A stretch of DNA of 11,859 bases from Saccoglossus kowalevskii (taxonomy: Eukaryota > Hemichordata > Enteropneusta > Harrimaniidae). Below are positions 1 to 7,336 of this stretch, one piece after another. The stretch is from contig NW_003152757.1 in assembly GCF_000003605.2 (NCBI RefSeq), forward strand, positions 39,447 through 51,305, in the 5' to 3' direction. The position numbers and the translations under genes are program-made. The notes below the pieces were generated by a model. That model was not told the origin of the DNA, searched no databases, and worked only from the letters and a program-made list of their open reading frames with translations. Position 1 is the stretch's first letter, and each line of letters begins with the position of its first letter.

Positions 1-204
1 ATGAATATAGTTAATGTCATGGTATTCAGAGAAGGTTAAAATACACGACCTATGAATATAGTTAATATCATGGTATTCAGTGAAGGTTAAAATACACGTC
101 CTATGAATATAGTTAATATCATGGTATTCAAAGAAGGTTAAATTACACGGCCTATGAATAAATTTAATGTCATGGTATTCAGAGAAGGTTAAAATACACG
201 ACCT

Positions 205-612
205 ATGAATATAGTTAATGTCATGGTATTCAGAGAAGGTTAAAATGAACGACCTATGAATATAGTTAATGTCAAGGTAGTCAGAGAAGGTTCAAATACA
301 CGACCTATGAATATAGTTAATGTCATGGTATTCAGAGAAGGTTAAAATACACGACCTATGAATATAGTTAACGTCATGGTATTCAGAGAAGGTTAAAATA
401 CACGACCTATGGATATAGTTAACGTCATGGTATTCAGAGAAGGTTAAAATACACGACCTATGAATATAGTTAATGTCAAGGTAGTCAGAGAAGGTTCAAA
501 TACACGACCTATGAATATAGTTAATGTCATGGTATTCAGAGAAGGTTAAAATACACGACCTATGAATATAGTTAATGTCATGGTATTCAGAGACAGTTAC
601 AATACACGACCT
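205..612. repeat. Block repeated 26 units (1326 bp) downstream
   Basis: Units at 307, 358, 409, 460 and 511 match those at 1633, 1684, 1735, 1786 and 1837 in order. The match includes the rare ATGGATATAG unit (409 and 1735) and the type D unit (460 and 1786). The offset is 1326 bases, exactly 26 units. Type D also occurs at 256, four units before 460, suggesting an older 204-bp duplication inside the block. Confidence 0.88.
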
Positions 613-650
613 ATGAATATAGTTAATGTCATGGCATTCAGAGAAGATTA

Positions 651-1354
651 AAATACACGACCTATGAATATAGTTAATGTCATGGTAGTCAGAGAAGGTT
701 AAAATACACGTCCTATGAATATAGTTAATGTCATGGTATTCAGTGAAGGTTAAAATACACGTCCTATGAATATAGTTAATGTCATGGCATTCAGTGAAGG
801 TTAAAATACACGTCCTATGAATATAGTTAATATCATGGCATTCAGTGAAGGTTAAAATACACGTCCTATGAATATAGTTAATATCATGGTATTCAAAGAA
901 GGTTAAATTACACGGCCTATGAATATAGTTAATGTCATGGTATTCAGAGAAGGTTAACATACACGACCTATGAATATAGTTAATGTCATGGTATTCAGAG
1001 AAGGTTCAAATACACGACCTATGAATATAGTTAATGTCATGGTAGTCAGAGAAGGTTAAAATACACGTCCTATGAATATAGTTAATGTCATGGTATTCAG
1101 TGAAGGTTAAAATACACGTCCTATGAATATAGTTAATGTCATGGCATTCAGTGAAGGTTAAAATACACGTCCTATGAATATAGTTAATATCATGGCATTC
1201 AGTGAAGGTTAAAATACACGTCCTATGAATATAGTTAATATCATGGTATTCAAAGAAGGTTAAATTACACGGCCTATGAATATAGTTAATGTCATGGTAT
1301 TCAGAGAAGGTTAACATACACGACCTATGAATATAGTTAATGTCATGGTATTCA
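651..1354. repeat. 7-unit (357-bp) higher-order duplication inside the minisatellite
   Basis: Units at 664-969 are identical to units at 1021-1326, six units in the same order. Identity continues a little on both sides, so about 651-997 matches 1008-1354. The displacement is 357 bases, exactly seven units. The two minus-strand open frames that end in this area therefore start with the same 103 residues. Such an identical block among units that otherwise differ indicates a recent block duplication by unequal exchange or slippage. Confidence 0.93.
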
Positions 1355-1632
1355 GTGAAGGTTAAAATACACGTCCTATGAATATAGTTAATATCATGGT
1401 ATTCAAAGAAGGTTAAATTACACGGCCTATGAATATAGTTAATGTCATGGTATTCAGAGAAGGTTAAAATACACGACCTATGAATATAGTTAATGTCATG
1501 GTATTCAGTGAAGGTTAAAATACACGTCCTATGAATATAGTTAATATCATGGTATTCAAAGAAGGTTAAATTACACGGCCTATGAATAAATTTAATGTCA
1601 TGGTATTCAGAGAAGGTTCAAATACACGACCT
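1327..1632. repeat. 3-unit (153-bp) higher-order repeat, types B-C-A in tandem
   Basis: The unit order B (1327), C (1378), A (1429) is repeated at once as B (1480), C (1531), A-like (1582). The same B-C-A order also occurs at 52-204, where the third unit shares the rare ATAAATTT variant with the unit at 1582. This gives a 153-bp higher-order period distinct from the 357-bp one. Confidence 0.85.
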
Positions 1633-2168
1633 ATGAATATAGTTAATGTCATGGTATTCAGAGAAGGTTAAAATACACGACCTATGAATATAGTTAACGT
1701 CATGGTATTCAGAGAAGGTTAAAATACACGACCTATGGATATAGTTAACGTCATGGTATTCAGAGAAGGTTAAAATACACGACCTATGAATATAGTTAAT
1801 GTCAAGGTAGTCAGAGAAGGTTCAAATACACGACCTATGAATATAGTTAATGTCATGGTATTCAGAGAAGGTTAAAATACACGACCTATGAATATAGTTA
1901 ATGTCATGTTATTCAGAGAAGGTTCAAATACACGACCTATGAATATAGTTAATGTCATGGTATTCAGAGAAGGTTAAAACGCATGACCTATGAATATCGT
2001 TAATGCTTTGGTATTCAGAGAAGGTTAAAACGCACGACCTATGAATATAGTTAATGCTTTGGTATTCAGAGGAAGTTAAAATGCATGACTTGTGAATATA
2101 GTTAAAGCTTCGGTATTCAGAGAAAGTTAAAATGCATGACTTGTGAATATAGTTAAAGCTTTGGTATT

Positions 2169-2520
2169 ATGTTAAAATGAATACCCCCAGAATATAGTTA
2201 ATGACATAGCATTTAATGAAATGTACGTCCTAAAGATGTGGCTGTTGCCATGACCTTCAGTGAATTTCATCAGTGCCCGGCCCGGATGACATAGCAAACA
2301 AAAAAGTTCAAACAAAGAGGTCCAATGGCTATGGCTAAATCCATATGCTTTAACTGAGTGAAAATGTGAGAGAAATGGCAAACTGGTACGCAAAAAAGGG
2401 CAAAATATATCCATGGGATATTGCTAACGTCATAGCATTCCATAGTCAATACAATAATATTCACAGTAGGCGAAAAATGCACGACCCTGGAATATGGTCA
2501 ATGTATTTTGGTTTAGAGTA
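2169..2520. repeat. Decayed flank of the 51-bp array
   Basis: Units from 1939 on share derived changes (GCTTTGG, GCATGACTT). The regular period stops in the unit at 2143. Recognisable remnants follow: a shortened unit at about 2190-2231, and a 51-base segment at 2232-2282 that still aligns over CCATGACCTTCAGTGAA and CCCGGCC. Two more remnants lie at about 2413-2450 (GGGATATTGCTAACGTCATAG) and 2469-2516 (AAAAATGCACGACC, GGAATATGGTCAATG). Between 2283 and 2410 unit identity is unclear. The open frames on the minus strand here (2172-2414, 2270-2482) resemble no family I know and I do not call them genes. Confidence 0.7.
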
Positions 2521-2536
2521 CATTAGTATACGGCTA

Positions 2537-2556
2537 ACGTAATGTATGTATTACGT
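2537..2556. repeat. Short perfect inverted repeat
   Basis: ACGTAAT (2537-2543) and ATTACGT (2550-2556) are exact reverse complements around a 6-base loop GTATGT. It sits between the last minisatellite remnant and the start of the duplicated segment at 2620. It is small enough to be chance, and no function is implied. Confidence 0.5.
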
Positions 2557-2654
2557 ACGGTTATGATCATTTTTACACATAAACTATCGTCACGCGAAGA
2601 GAATATTCTCGTACAAACCCAATCTGATTAAAATCTGATGTATTGCACGTGGTG

Positions 2655-2756
2655 TATTTTTTAATATACTGGTATTTGTTTTACTTTTACTATTTTTTTT
2701 AATTATTTTTTTTTCACGTTTTTGTTACGTACGTGTGGTTCGGTATTTTCTTTTTT
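2655..2756. other. T-rich tract
   Basis: Runs of T broken by A and short mixed stretches fill this part of copy 1, with TTTTTTTT at about 2693 and 2708. The equivalent part of copy 2 (about 10895-10960) is also T-rich. This is low-complexity sequence and no element is implied. Confidence 0.6.
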
Positions 2757-3742
2757 TAACTTCCGCGACATGCATCTGAACCAATGCCTGTGTAAGTTAA
2801 GGAGATTTCAAAGAGACGTACTCTCACTGGTTTAGTCAACGAATCACATACCTCCTTCTATAGCGCCTCTGGTGACATCACCGGTCAGAGACAGGTCATA
2901 AAACACACTCAAATAAAATGGCGATTATACCAATGTTAGCGATGAAATCAACGTGTTTATCATTGTCAAAAGCAACGAAAATCATCTATGAATATATTGT
3001 GGCTTGAATGGTTCAAGTTAAGGTTGTTATTTTGCGTGGTTATTCCAGGAGTGACGATTTTTTTCCGCCGGTTGGACCGACTGGACACCGGTAACCTTTT
3101 CCGGTCGTGATGTTTTGTTGACGCCGGATCGGGTCTTAGCTGTAAATATTCATCAAAATGTATCAACATAATGTACAATAATTCTTCATTGAAGTAATTG
3201 AGCTGAAATAAAATATTGCTTCTTATTTGGAACACATCGCAATTGATCAGGAAATATTTTTTTTGCTCCAATATTCAGCATGTACGCCGTGTGCCAGTGA
3301 CCGTCATACAATTTAAAATCAGTTTGAGATTTAATTGTTGCATTATTTACTATAGTTGTTTATGGTGTTCTAATCATTACGATTTACTTATTTTTTGCTT
3401 CCATTCTAGTTAATTATGCTCAACGTTTAGTTAAGGCGATGACTGAATAAAAAAAACCTTGGCTGGCAAAGATGCAGCAGGAAGTCTACACATTTGTTGG
3501 AAACGACAAAAATTGTAAAATGCTGTGGAATCTCTTTTGTAAATAAAAAAATATGCTATTAAATTTTCTATTAATTTATTGAGTTGTACATAAGTTGGTG
3601 AGCAAAATATGTAATGTACAGCAAGATTGCCCGTTGATACTAGAGCGAGGAACTTGACACTTTCTAGTTCATCTACCCTTGATACTTGAGGAATTTTGAA
3701 ATAAAACCTGTAAACAGAAAACAGTTTAAAAACAAGAATCCA

Positions 3743-3769
3743 AATTCTCACCGATAAATGGTGAGAATT
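3743..3769. repeat. 10-bp perfect inverted repeat (hairpin)
   Basis: AATTCTCACC (3743-3752) and GGTGAGAATT (3760-3769) pair perfectly around the 7-base loop GATAAAT. The matching place in copy 2 (about 11450-11480, TTCTCGCTGATAAGTGGGG) keeps the loop region but pairs poorly. The hairpin is therefore either eroded there or gained here. It is too short for a typical microRNA precursor. Confidence 0.6.
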
Positions 3770-4545
3770 ATCAGAGGTCAACACAAATTTGCGAGAAAAT
3801 GTATCTACATGGCAGACAGAAACAAATTATCACCAATACCGATAACAACATGAAATCTTGCCAAACTGCGAAAAATGTGCGCTTCTCACACTTTAACAAT
3901 TTGAGGTGCGAGTGACAGTTATAATACTGAAGTCAATCTAAACGTTACTGCAAATCAAGTACACAATAGTTACATTCAAGTAAATTCTTTATGCCGACAA
4001 CATTTAACATTTGTAGTTGTATTGCTGATGTGTTCTATTGACAAACATTGCGTCAAACGTAGCATCCCAAGCCCATTTCCCCGAAATAATTCCTACTGGA
4101 CAGGGCTTCGACAATCAACCCACATTTAGATCACCGGAGCAATGACGATCTGGATGATACATGTCTGGCCACGTTTTGTGCAGCTTACAAGAAAATATGA
4201 TCAAGAATACGTCAGTAAAATTAAATAAATTGTCCGTCGTAGTAGACGGTTGAAAAATGTACCCGAGTATCTAACCGCCCTTTCCGGGCATTTTCCATGG
4301 CCAACCTTTGTTTAAGATGATTGCCTTCAAAATAAAACCCAGGCCACGCCACACGATATTTTAACTTATACATTGCAACTGTTTGTTAATCATTTTCTCC
4401 AATGAGTACGCCGTCGGCCAAATAAAAGGCTAGCTGTGATTTGCTATAGCTTATACGAGATTTGAACAGGATTTATATGGGCATTGGGTCAGTTATCCTC
4501 GTGGACTTTCGCGATTACCAAAACTTTAAACAAACTGCCAGCAAA

Positions 4546-4645
4546 TAAATAAATAATTAATTAAAATAAAATAAAGTAAAAGAAAATGCATAATAAATAT
4601 AGATAATAATAATTAAACATAAATTTGAAGAAAAAAATATTATTT
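4546..4645. other. A/T-rich low-complexity tract closing duplication copy 1
   Basis: AAATAAATAAATAATTAATT and related A-rich sequence follow the last well-conserved block. The same arrangement (AAATAAAATAA, GTAAAAGAAA) is seen at 11819-11859, so the tract belongs to the duplicated segment and is not a separate poly(A) tail. Confidence 0.6.
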
Positions 4646-5176
4646 TAATCAGATTGGTACAATCACAGATATTGTGTTTCCGCTTTGGTAGAGTTTCATA
4701 CTTTTAAGTGAAATAAGACGCCCAAGGTCTGAAATTGTGGCATTGTTTTAACTAAGCAACAATGATGAGAAATGGGTGAGAAAAAAGGTATATGGCTAGA
4801 TGGTGTGTAAGATGAAGGCGAGCGCAATATCAACGCGTCCGAGTCCAATATGACGATGTGGGGGATTTATTATTGTTGTAAATCGCCACCAGAATTAAAG
4901 CTGCGAGGCGACTGTGGCGCCTTAAACTCGTACATTGGGGGATTTTTGTTGTGACAGTAATTAATTTACTTGCGAATAGAGGTTTACATTAAAGCTATGA
5001 TACAATAAAAACGTAATTCTGATAGTGGTGATTTATAATAAATGATACGGTGAAATTGTGAGTTAATTTATACTGATATGAGTTTAGTTTTGGTCTGCTA
5101 AACAATAAATCTGCCATTCTTTAGTTTCGGGGGCTGCGATCCTCGTGTAATTTGTGGATAAGGCAGGCAATAAAGC
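4646..5176. other. No gene seen; small direct and inverted repeats at 4859-4952
   Basis: No supported coding region. TGGGGGATTTATTATTGTTG at 4859 and the related TGGGGGATTTTTGTTG near 4936 form an imperfect direct repeat. Between them lie GCCACCAG and CTGTGGCGCC, which are imperfect reverse complements. The arrangement is small and could be chance. Confidence 0.4.
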
Positions 5177-5185
5177 AGATCATAT
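5177..5185. repeat. Target-site duplication, copy next to the LINE 3' end
   Basis: AGATCATAT here is repeated exactly at 5757-5765. The two copies sit directly at the two ends of the minus-strand LINE fragment, one next to its ATT tail and one at its truncated 5' end. Confidence 0.82.
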
Positions 5186-5201
5186 AATAATAATAATAAT
5201 A
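5186..5201 (-). repeat. ATT microsatellite tail of the LINE
   Basis: AATAATAATAATAATA on the plus strand (ATT repeats in element orientation) directly follows the AATAAAGTT at the element's 3' end. It abuts the target-site duplication. Confidence 0.85.
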
Positions 5202-5299
5202 ACTTTATTCGTATTTAGACCTCTGGCCCATGTACGCAAATAATAATTAATCATTACATTTCTGTCATAGGTTTGAAAATAAAGTATAAAAGACTTAAA

Positions 5300-5756
5300 T
5301 TACAATTTCTCTTTAATTTTAAATACATGAAAACAAAATAAAGCAATACTTTCAATAGCAGTTGGGGTGTCTGATGCCATTATCTTGTGAAAATCCTGCA
5401 AGGTGTTTGCTGCATGGTCCTGGAGAGACTGGGGGAGAAATGTTTGCCTGAATGTGTTGAGTTTTGGGCATTTTAGAAGAAAGTGGAACTCGTCTTCAAT
5501 TTCAGACAAACATAGATCGCAAGTTCTATACTCTCTTGCGATTCCTCTGTGTCTACCGACTTCTATAGCTAGGGGGTGATCTGAACACCTTAAACGGGAA
5601 TATGCTCTACGAAGTTTTGTGTTGACTGAAAGCTTTAAGCACTTTTCTCTGCCAAAGTTAAATTTAAATTGTCGATAATGATCTGTTTTCTCTGTCGTAC
5701 ATATATCCGAGTACAAAATTCTTTTGCCTTTTGCCTTCATTTTGCGCAAAAAAAAT
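5300..5756 (-). pseudogene. C-terminal fragment of a LINE reverse transcriptase (ORF2-type)
   Basis: About 150 codons in one open frame ending at a TAA. The first ATG in frame is at 5740-5738, and the position-5749 codon is TTG. The frame continues upstream through the insertion boundary and is closed by a stop at 5774-5776, as expected for a truncated copy without its own start. Counting from 5749, residues 52-66 (RLRCSDHPLAIEVGR) and the zinc-binding pattern C77-x2-C80-x8-H89-x4-C94 (5521-5468) form the C-terminal region found after the reverse-transcriptase and thumb domains in many animal LINE proteins. The catalytic reverse-transcriptase and endonuclease domains are missing, so the copy cannot move by itself. 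The link to LINEs rests on family pattern recognition plus the insertion hallmarks. Expression is unlikely. Confidence 0.85.
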
Positions 5757-5765
5757 AGATCATAT
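5757..5765. repeat. Target-site duplication, copy at the LINE 5' truncation
   Basis: Second exact copy of AGATCATAT. It marks where reverse transcription stopped and joined the host DNA. The bases just outside the 9-mer differ between the two copies (C or T before, A or C after), so the duplication is 9 bp. Confidence 0.82.
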
Positions 5766-6440
5766 CTCCGTAGTCAAAGCAACAGATGCATTCACTATGT
5801 AAAGCATAGTCTTCAATATTTTACCATTGTTTTATAAAATTGTCTAAACAAACATGGGGTTAGTTATGGCGGGAAACGTTTTATGAACGTTCTATGCTAC
5901 CAAACATGTTACGTGCCATTAAACATTCAAAGTTCAGTAGTAGCATATGGAAACGGTGGAAACGTCGAAAATACCTCTCAACAAAGAAACAAACTATTCC
6001 CTGATTGGTCTGACTGTCTGGTGTTGTGATTGGGTAGCCAATCCGACAGAATCTTGTAAGTAACTTCGCTTGACTTAACATTCATCAGTTTATTCAATTA
6101 GTAAATCTTCGAAAGGAATGTGTTGCTTGAGTATTATTAATTTACGTCATTGTTGAAATAACGCACTAAGGTCGTCGTTCCACGTTTAATACATCGCATG
6201 GGACCCATACTGAACACGACGCGATGACTGTGACGACGCTTTAAATCGTAAAGTATGTTCAATCTCTAATATTGTAGTAATACTAATGTAACAACTATCT
6301 TCGGGATAATAATATTTAGTCATTGCGAACGCGTGGGAATATACAAAGGGTTTAACTTTATTTATCTGATCTAGTCTGTGAATGCTATATTTCACCCGTA
6401 GCAACTTCACTTTAAATTTTATATTGAACATTCACAAAAA
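5766..6440. other. No supported gene
   Basis: Two short minus-strand frames begin with true ATG codons, at 6081 (66 residues, ends 5881) and 6431 (81 residues, ends 6186). Neither resembles a family I know, has a signal peptide or shows repeated structure. Frames of this length are expected by chance in AT-rich DNA. The frame starting at 6431 lies about 50 bases from the X-box motif described next, the only reason to keep it in mind. Confidence 0.4.
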
Positions 6441-6640
6441 TATCACGCAGAGACAGAAATGCATTCGCATCGAGCGCGCCTCGTTGCCAAGGTAACATCA
6501 AGCACCGGTTCAAATGCGTGGCATATGAAACTGTTATTTGATAGACCCGTTTACAAGCTTCTTCCTTTGCGTCGCTGTTTTTAGGAGGCTGTTCAGCCGC
6601 GGGCGGTTCTTAATGGCATGGAATAGCGACAAAAAATACT
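6440..6640. other. CpG-richer patch, possible promoter
   Basis: CpG dinucleotides cluster here (for example GCATCGAGCGCGCCTCG, TTGCGTCGCTG, CCGCGGGCGG) compared with the AT-rich sequence on both sides. A perfect X-box lies inside it. The direction of any transcription is unclear. This is a compositional observation only, with no transcript evidence. Confidence 0.35.
6483..6496. promoter_or_regulatory. Perfect X-box motif (candidate RFX binding site)
   Basis: GTTGCCAAGGTAAC fits both half-sites of the X-box consensus, GTNRCC then RGYAAC, with a 2-base spacer. RFX-family factors bind this motif, classically in promoters of ciliary genes in animals. It lies in the CpG-richer patch. The match is exact, but no ciliary gene is recognisable nearby, so its function is an inference. 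Confidence 0.4.
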
Positions 6641-7240
6641 ATAATTAATTTCTCTGTAATCAGGTCTCGCTCAAATTAAGCGTTCTGAGTCCTTGGGTCA
6701 CGTGGCAGATAAATATGAGGCCATATTCTCACTATAATAACGGCTATCTCTTACTATCCAATGACTCGACGTGTTTAATGACACGTTTATATGTTTATTC
6801 TGAATATGTGAATACATCTGCATTATAAGATTTATTTGAATTTTAGAGTTTGGACGAAGTCATTCTGGCGACCATATCATTTTGTATTGTTAAATTTGGA
6901 GTCCCGTTTCGCCGGTCTAATACCGTTGACGTTGTTTCGAAGTCAGCACTGCATTGGTCATCAGTTGAGTGTAACCGATATATTGACGGATCTTTAACAC
7001 CCGACCTTTTCGCATTCCTTGAGACAATATTGAATCAATTGCAAATCGCTTTTCAGATGACCCGAAAACGATCACTATTAAAACCTCCCGTAAGAGGTGT
7101 TAATTTCATACTACAAATCTAATACAGAGTACGCCCCCACGGGACAAATGATTGCCATGATTGATTTCAGCCGGCGTTTGTCTTGGTTAAATTTACATTT
7201 TCTAGAAAATCTAGTTTAATAAAATGTATGTTACATGCCC
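6641..7240. other. No supported gene
   Basis: A plus-strand open frame at 6850-7122 (about 90 codons) opens at TTG just after a TTTTAG that could be a splice acceptor, but its sequence matches no family I know and has no partner exon. An E-box-type GTCACGTGGC sits at 6697-6706. Otherwise nothing stands out. Confidence 0.35.
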
Positions 7241-7336
7241 TAAGGTGTATTGTTATACTTAGAATTTATTTACTTGTTACACCAATTCTAAGGTGTATTG
7301 TTATACTTAGAATGTATTTACTTGTTACACCAATTT
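7241..7336. repeat. 48-bp tandem duplication (two copies)
   Basis: 7241-7288 and 7289-7336 are nearly identical, each starting TAAGGTGTATTGTTATACTT and ending TTGTTACACCAATT. One clear internal difference (ATTTATT versus ATGTATT) and the last base separate them. The high identity suggests a recent duplication. Each copy carries CTAAG and CTTAG in inverted orientation, which could form a weak hairpin. A plus-strand frame (7183-7425) passes through both copies because 48 is divisible by 3, and it matches no family I know. Confidence 0.92.

Larger units (their letters stand above)
1..2168. repeat. 51-bp minisatellite array, 42 full units plus a partial one, open at the left edge
   Basis: Units start at 1 and every 51 bases after that (52, 103, 154 ... 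2092), with no indel through 42 full units; unit 43 (2143) breaks off at about 2168. Each unit opens ATGAATATAG and closes with ACACG followed by ACCT, TCCT or GCCT. Linked diagnostic sites define unit types. Type A has CAGAGAAGG and CGACCT. Type B has CAGTGAAGG and CGTCCT. Type C has CAAAGAAGG, AAATTACACG and CGGCCT. Type D has GTCAAGGTAGTC and TTCAAAT. Each unit keeps one CpG at the same place. Because 51 is divisible by 3, the minus strand shows long open frames of a 17-residue repeat (496-960 and 1006-1317). They end wherever a unit carries TTCAAAT, which reads TGA in reverse, so I treat them as by-products. The true array length is unknown because the window starts inside it. Confidence 0.97.
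2620..4620. repeat. Copy 1 of a diverged direct duplication (blocks shared with 10858-11859)
   Basis: Ordered homologous blocks, with the partner in brackets: 2620-2700 (10858-10940, sharing ATTAAAATCTG and GTGTATT); 3150-3250 (10978-11085); 3471-3610 (11102-11230, sharing GATGCAGCAGGAAGT, CACATTTGTTGGAAA and TTTTCTATTAAT); 3715-3835 (11390-11545, sharing GAGAAAATGTATCTACATG); 4265-4620 (11579-11859). The last block shares GAGTATCTAACC, GCCTTCAAAATAAA, TGAGTACGCCGTCGG and the 18-base TTCGCGATTACCAAAACT. This copy is about 1 kb longer overall, with extra DNA near 2740-3140, 3250-3465 and 3840-4260. Open frames here (2966-3271 minus, 3216-3413 plus, 3431-3784 minus) start at TTG or GTG, and I see no matching frame in the other copy, so I do not call them genes. 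The segment could be an old repeat family or part of a segmental duplication. Confidence 0.85.
5186..5756 (-). mobile_element. 5'-truncated non-LTR retrotransposon (LINE), CR1/L2/Jockey-like
   Basis: Reading the minus strand, the fragment begins inside the last open frame, passes the stop codon at 5300-5302, continues through about 114 bases of 3' untranslated sequence, and ends in AATAAAGTT followed by an ATT-repeat tail (plus strand 5186-5201). A short 3' microsatellite tail and a variable 5' truncation are typical of CR1/L2-type LINEs, which reverse-transcribe from their 3' end at a nicked target. A perfect 9-bp direct repeat flanks it (5177-5185 and 5757-5765). The reading frame is intact across the fragment and the flanks are identical, so the insertion is probably not ancient. 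The clade cannot be fixed without the reverse-transcriptase core, which is absent. Confidence 0.88.

Noticed and set aside
291-306. tRNA-type RNA polymerase III B box in units with GGTTCAAATAC
   Set aside because: The match is partial, there is no A box at proper spacing and no tRNA fold, and it recurs only as a satellite variant.
496-1317. Repeat-protein gene on the minus strand
   Set aside because: The frame is open only because 51 is a multiple of three. It is broken by TGA in TTCAAAT-type units and has no non-repeat domain, signal peptide or flanking exon.
1-2168. CRISPR array
   Set aside because: The units are contiguous with no unique spacers between them, and the setting is eukaryotic.
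3743-3769. microRNA precursor
   Set aside because: The stem is only 10 bp with a 7-base loop and pairing does not extend outward.
2966-3784. Small genes on either strand of duplication copy 1
   Set aside because: They start at TTG or GTG, resemble no family I know, and have no apparent counterpart in the homologous copy.
4234-4249. CCGTC/GACGG hairpin as a terminator or regulatory element
   Set aside because: A 5-bp stem is expected by chance, and bacterial-type terminators are not relevant here.
6850-7122. 90-codon plus-strand gene
   Set aside because: It starts at TTG, matches no known family, and length alone is weak support in this composition.
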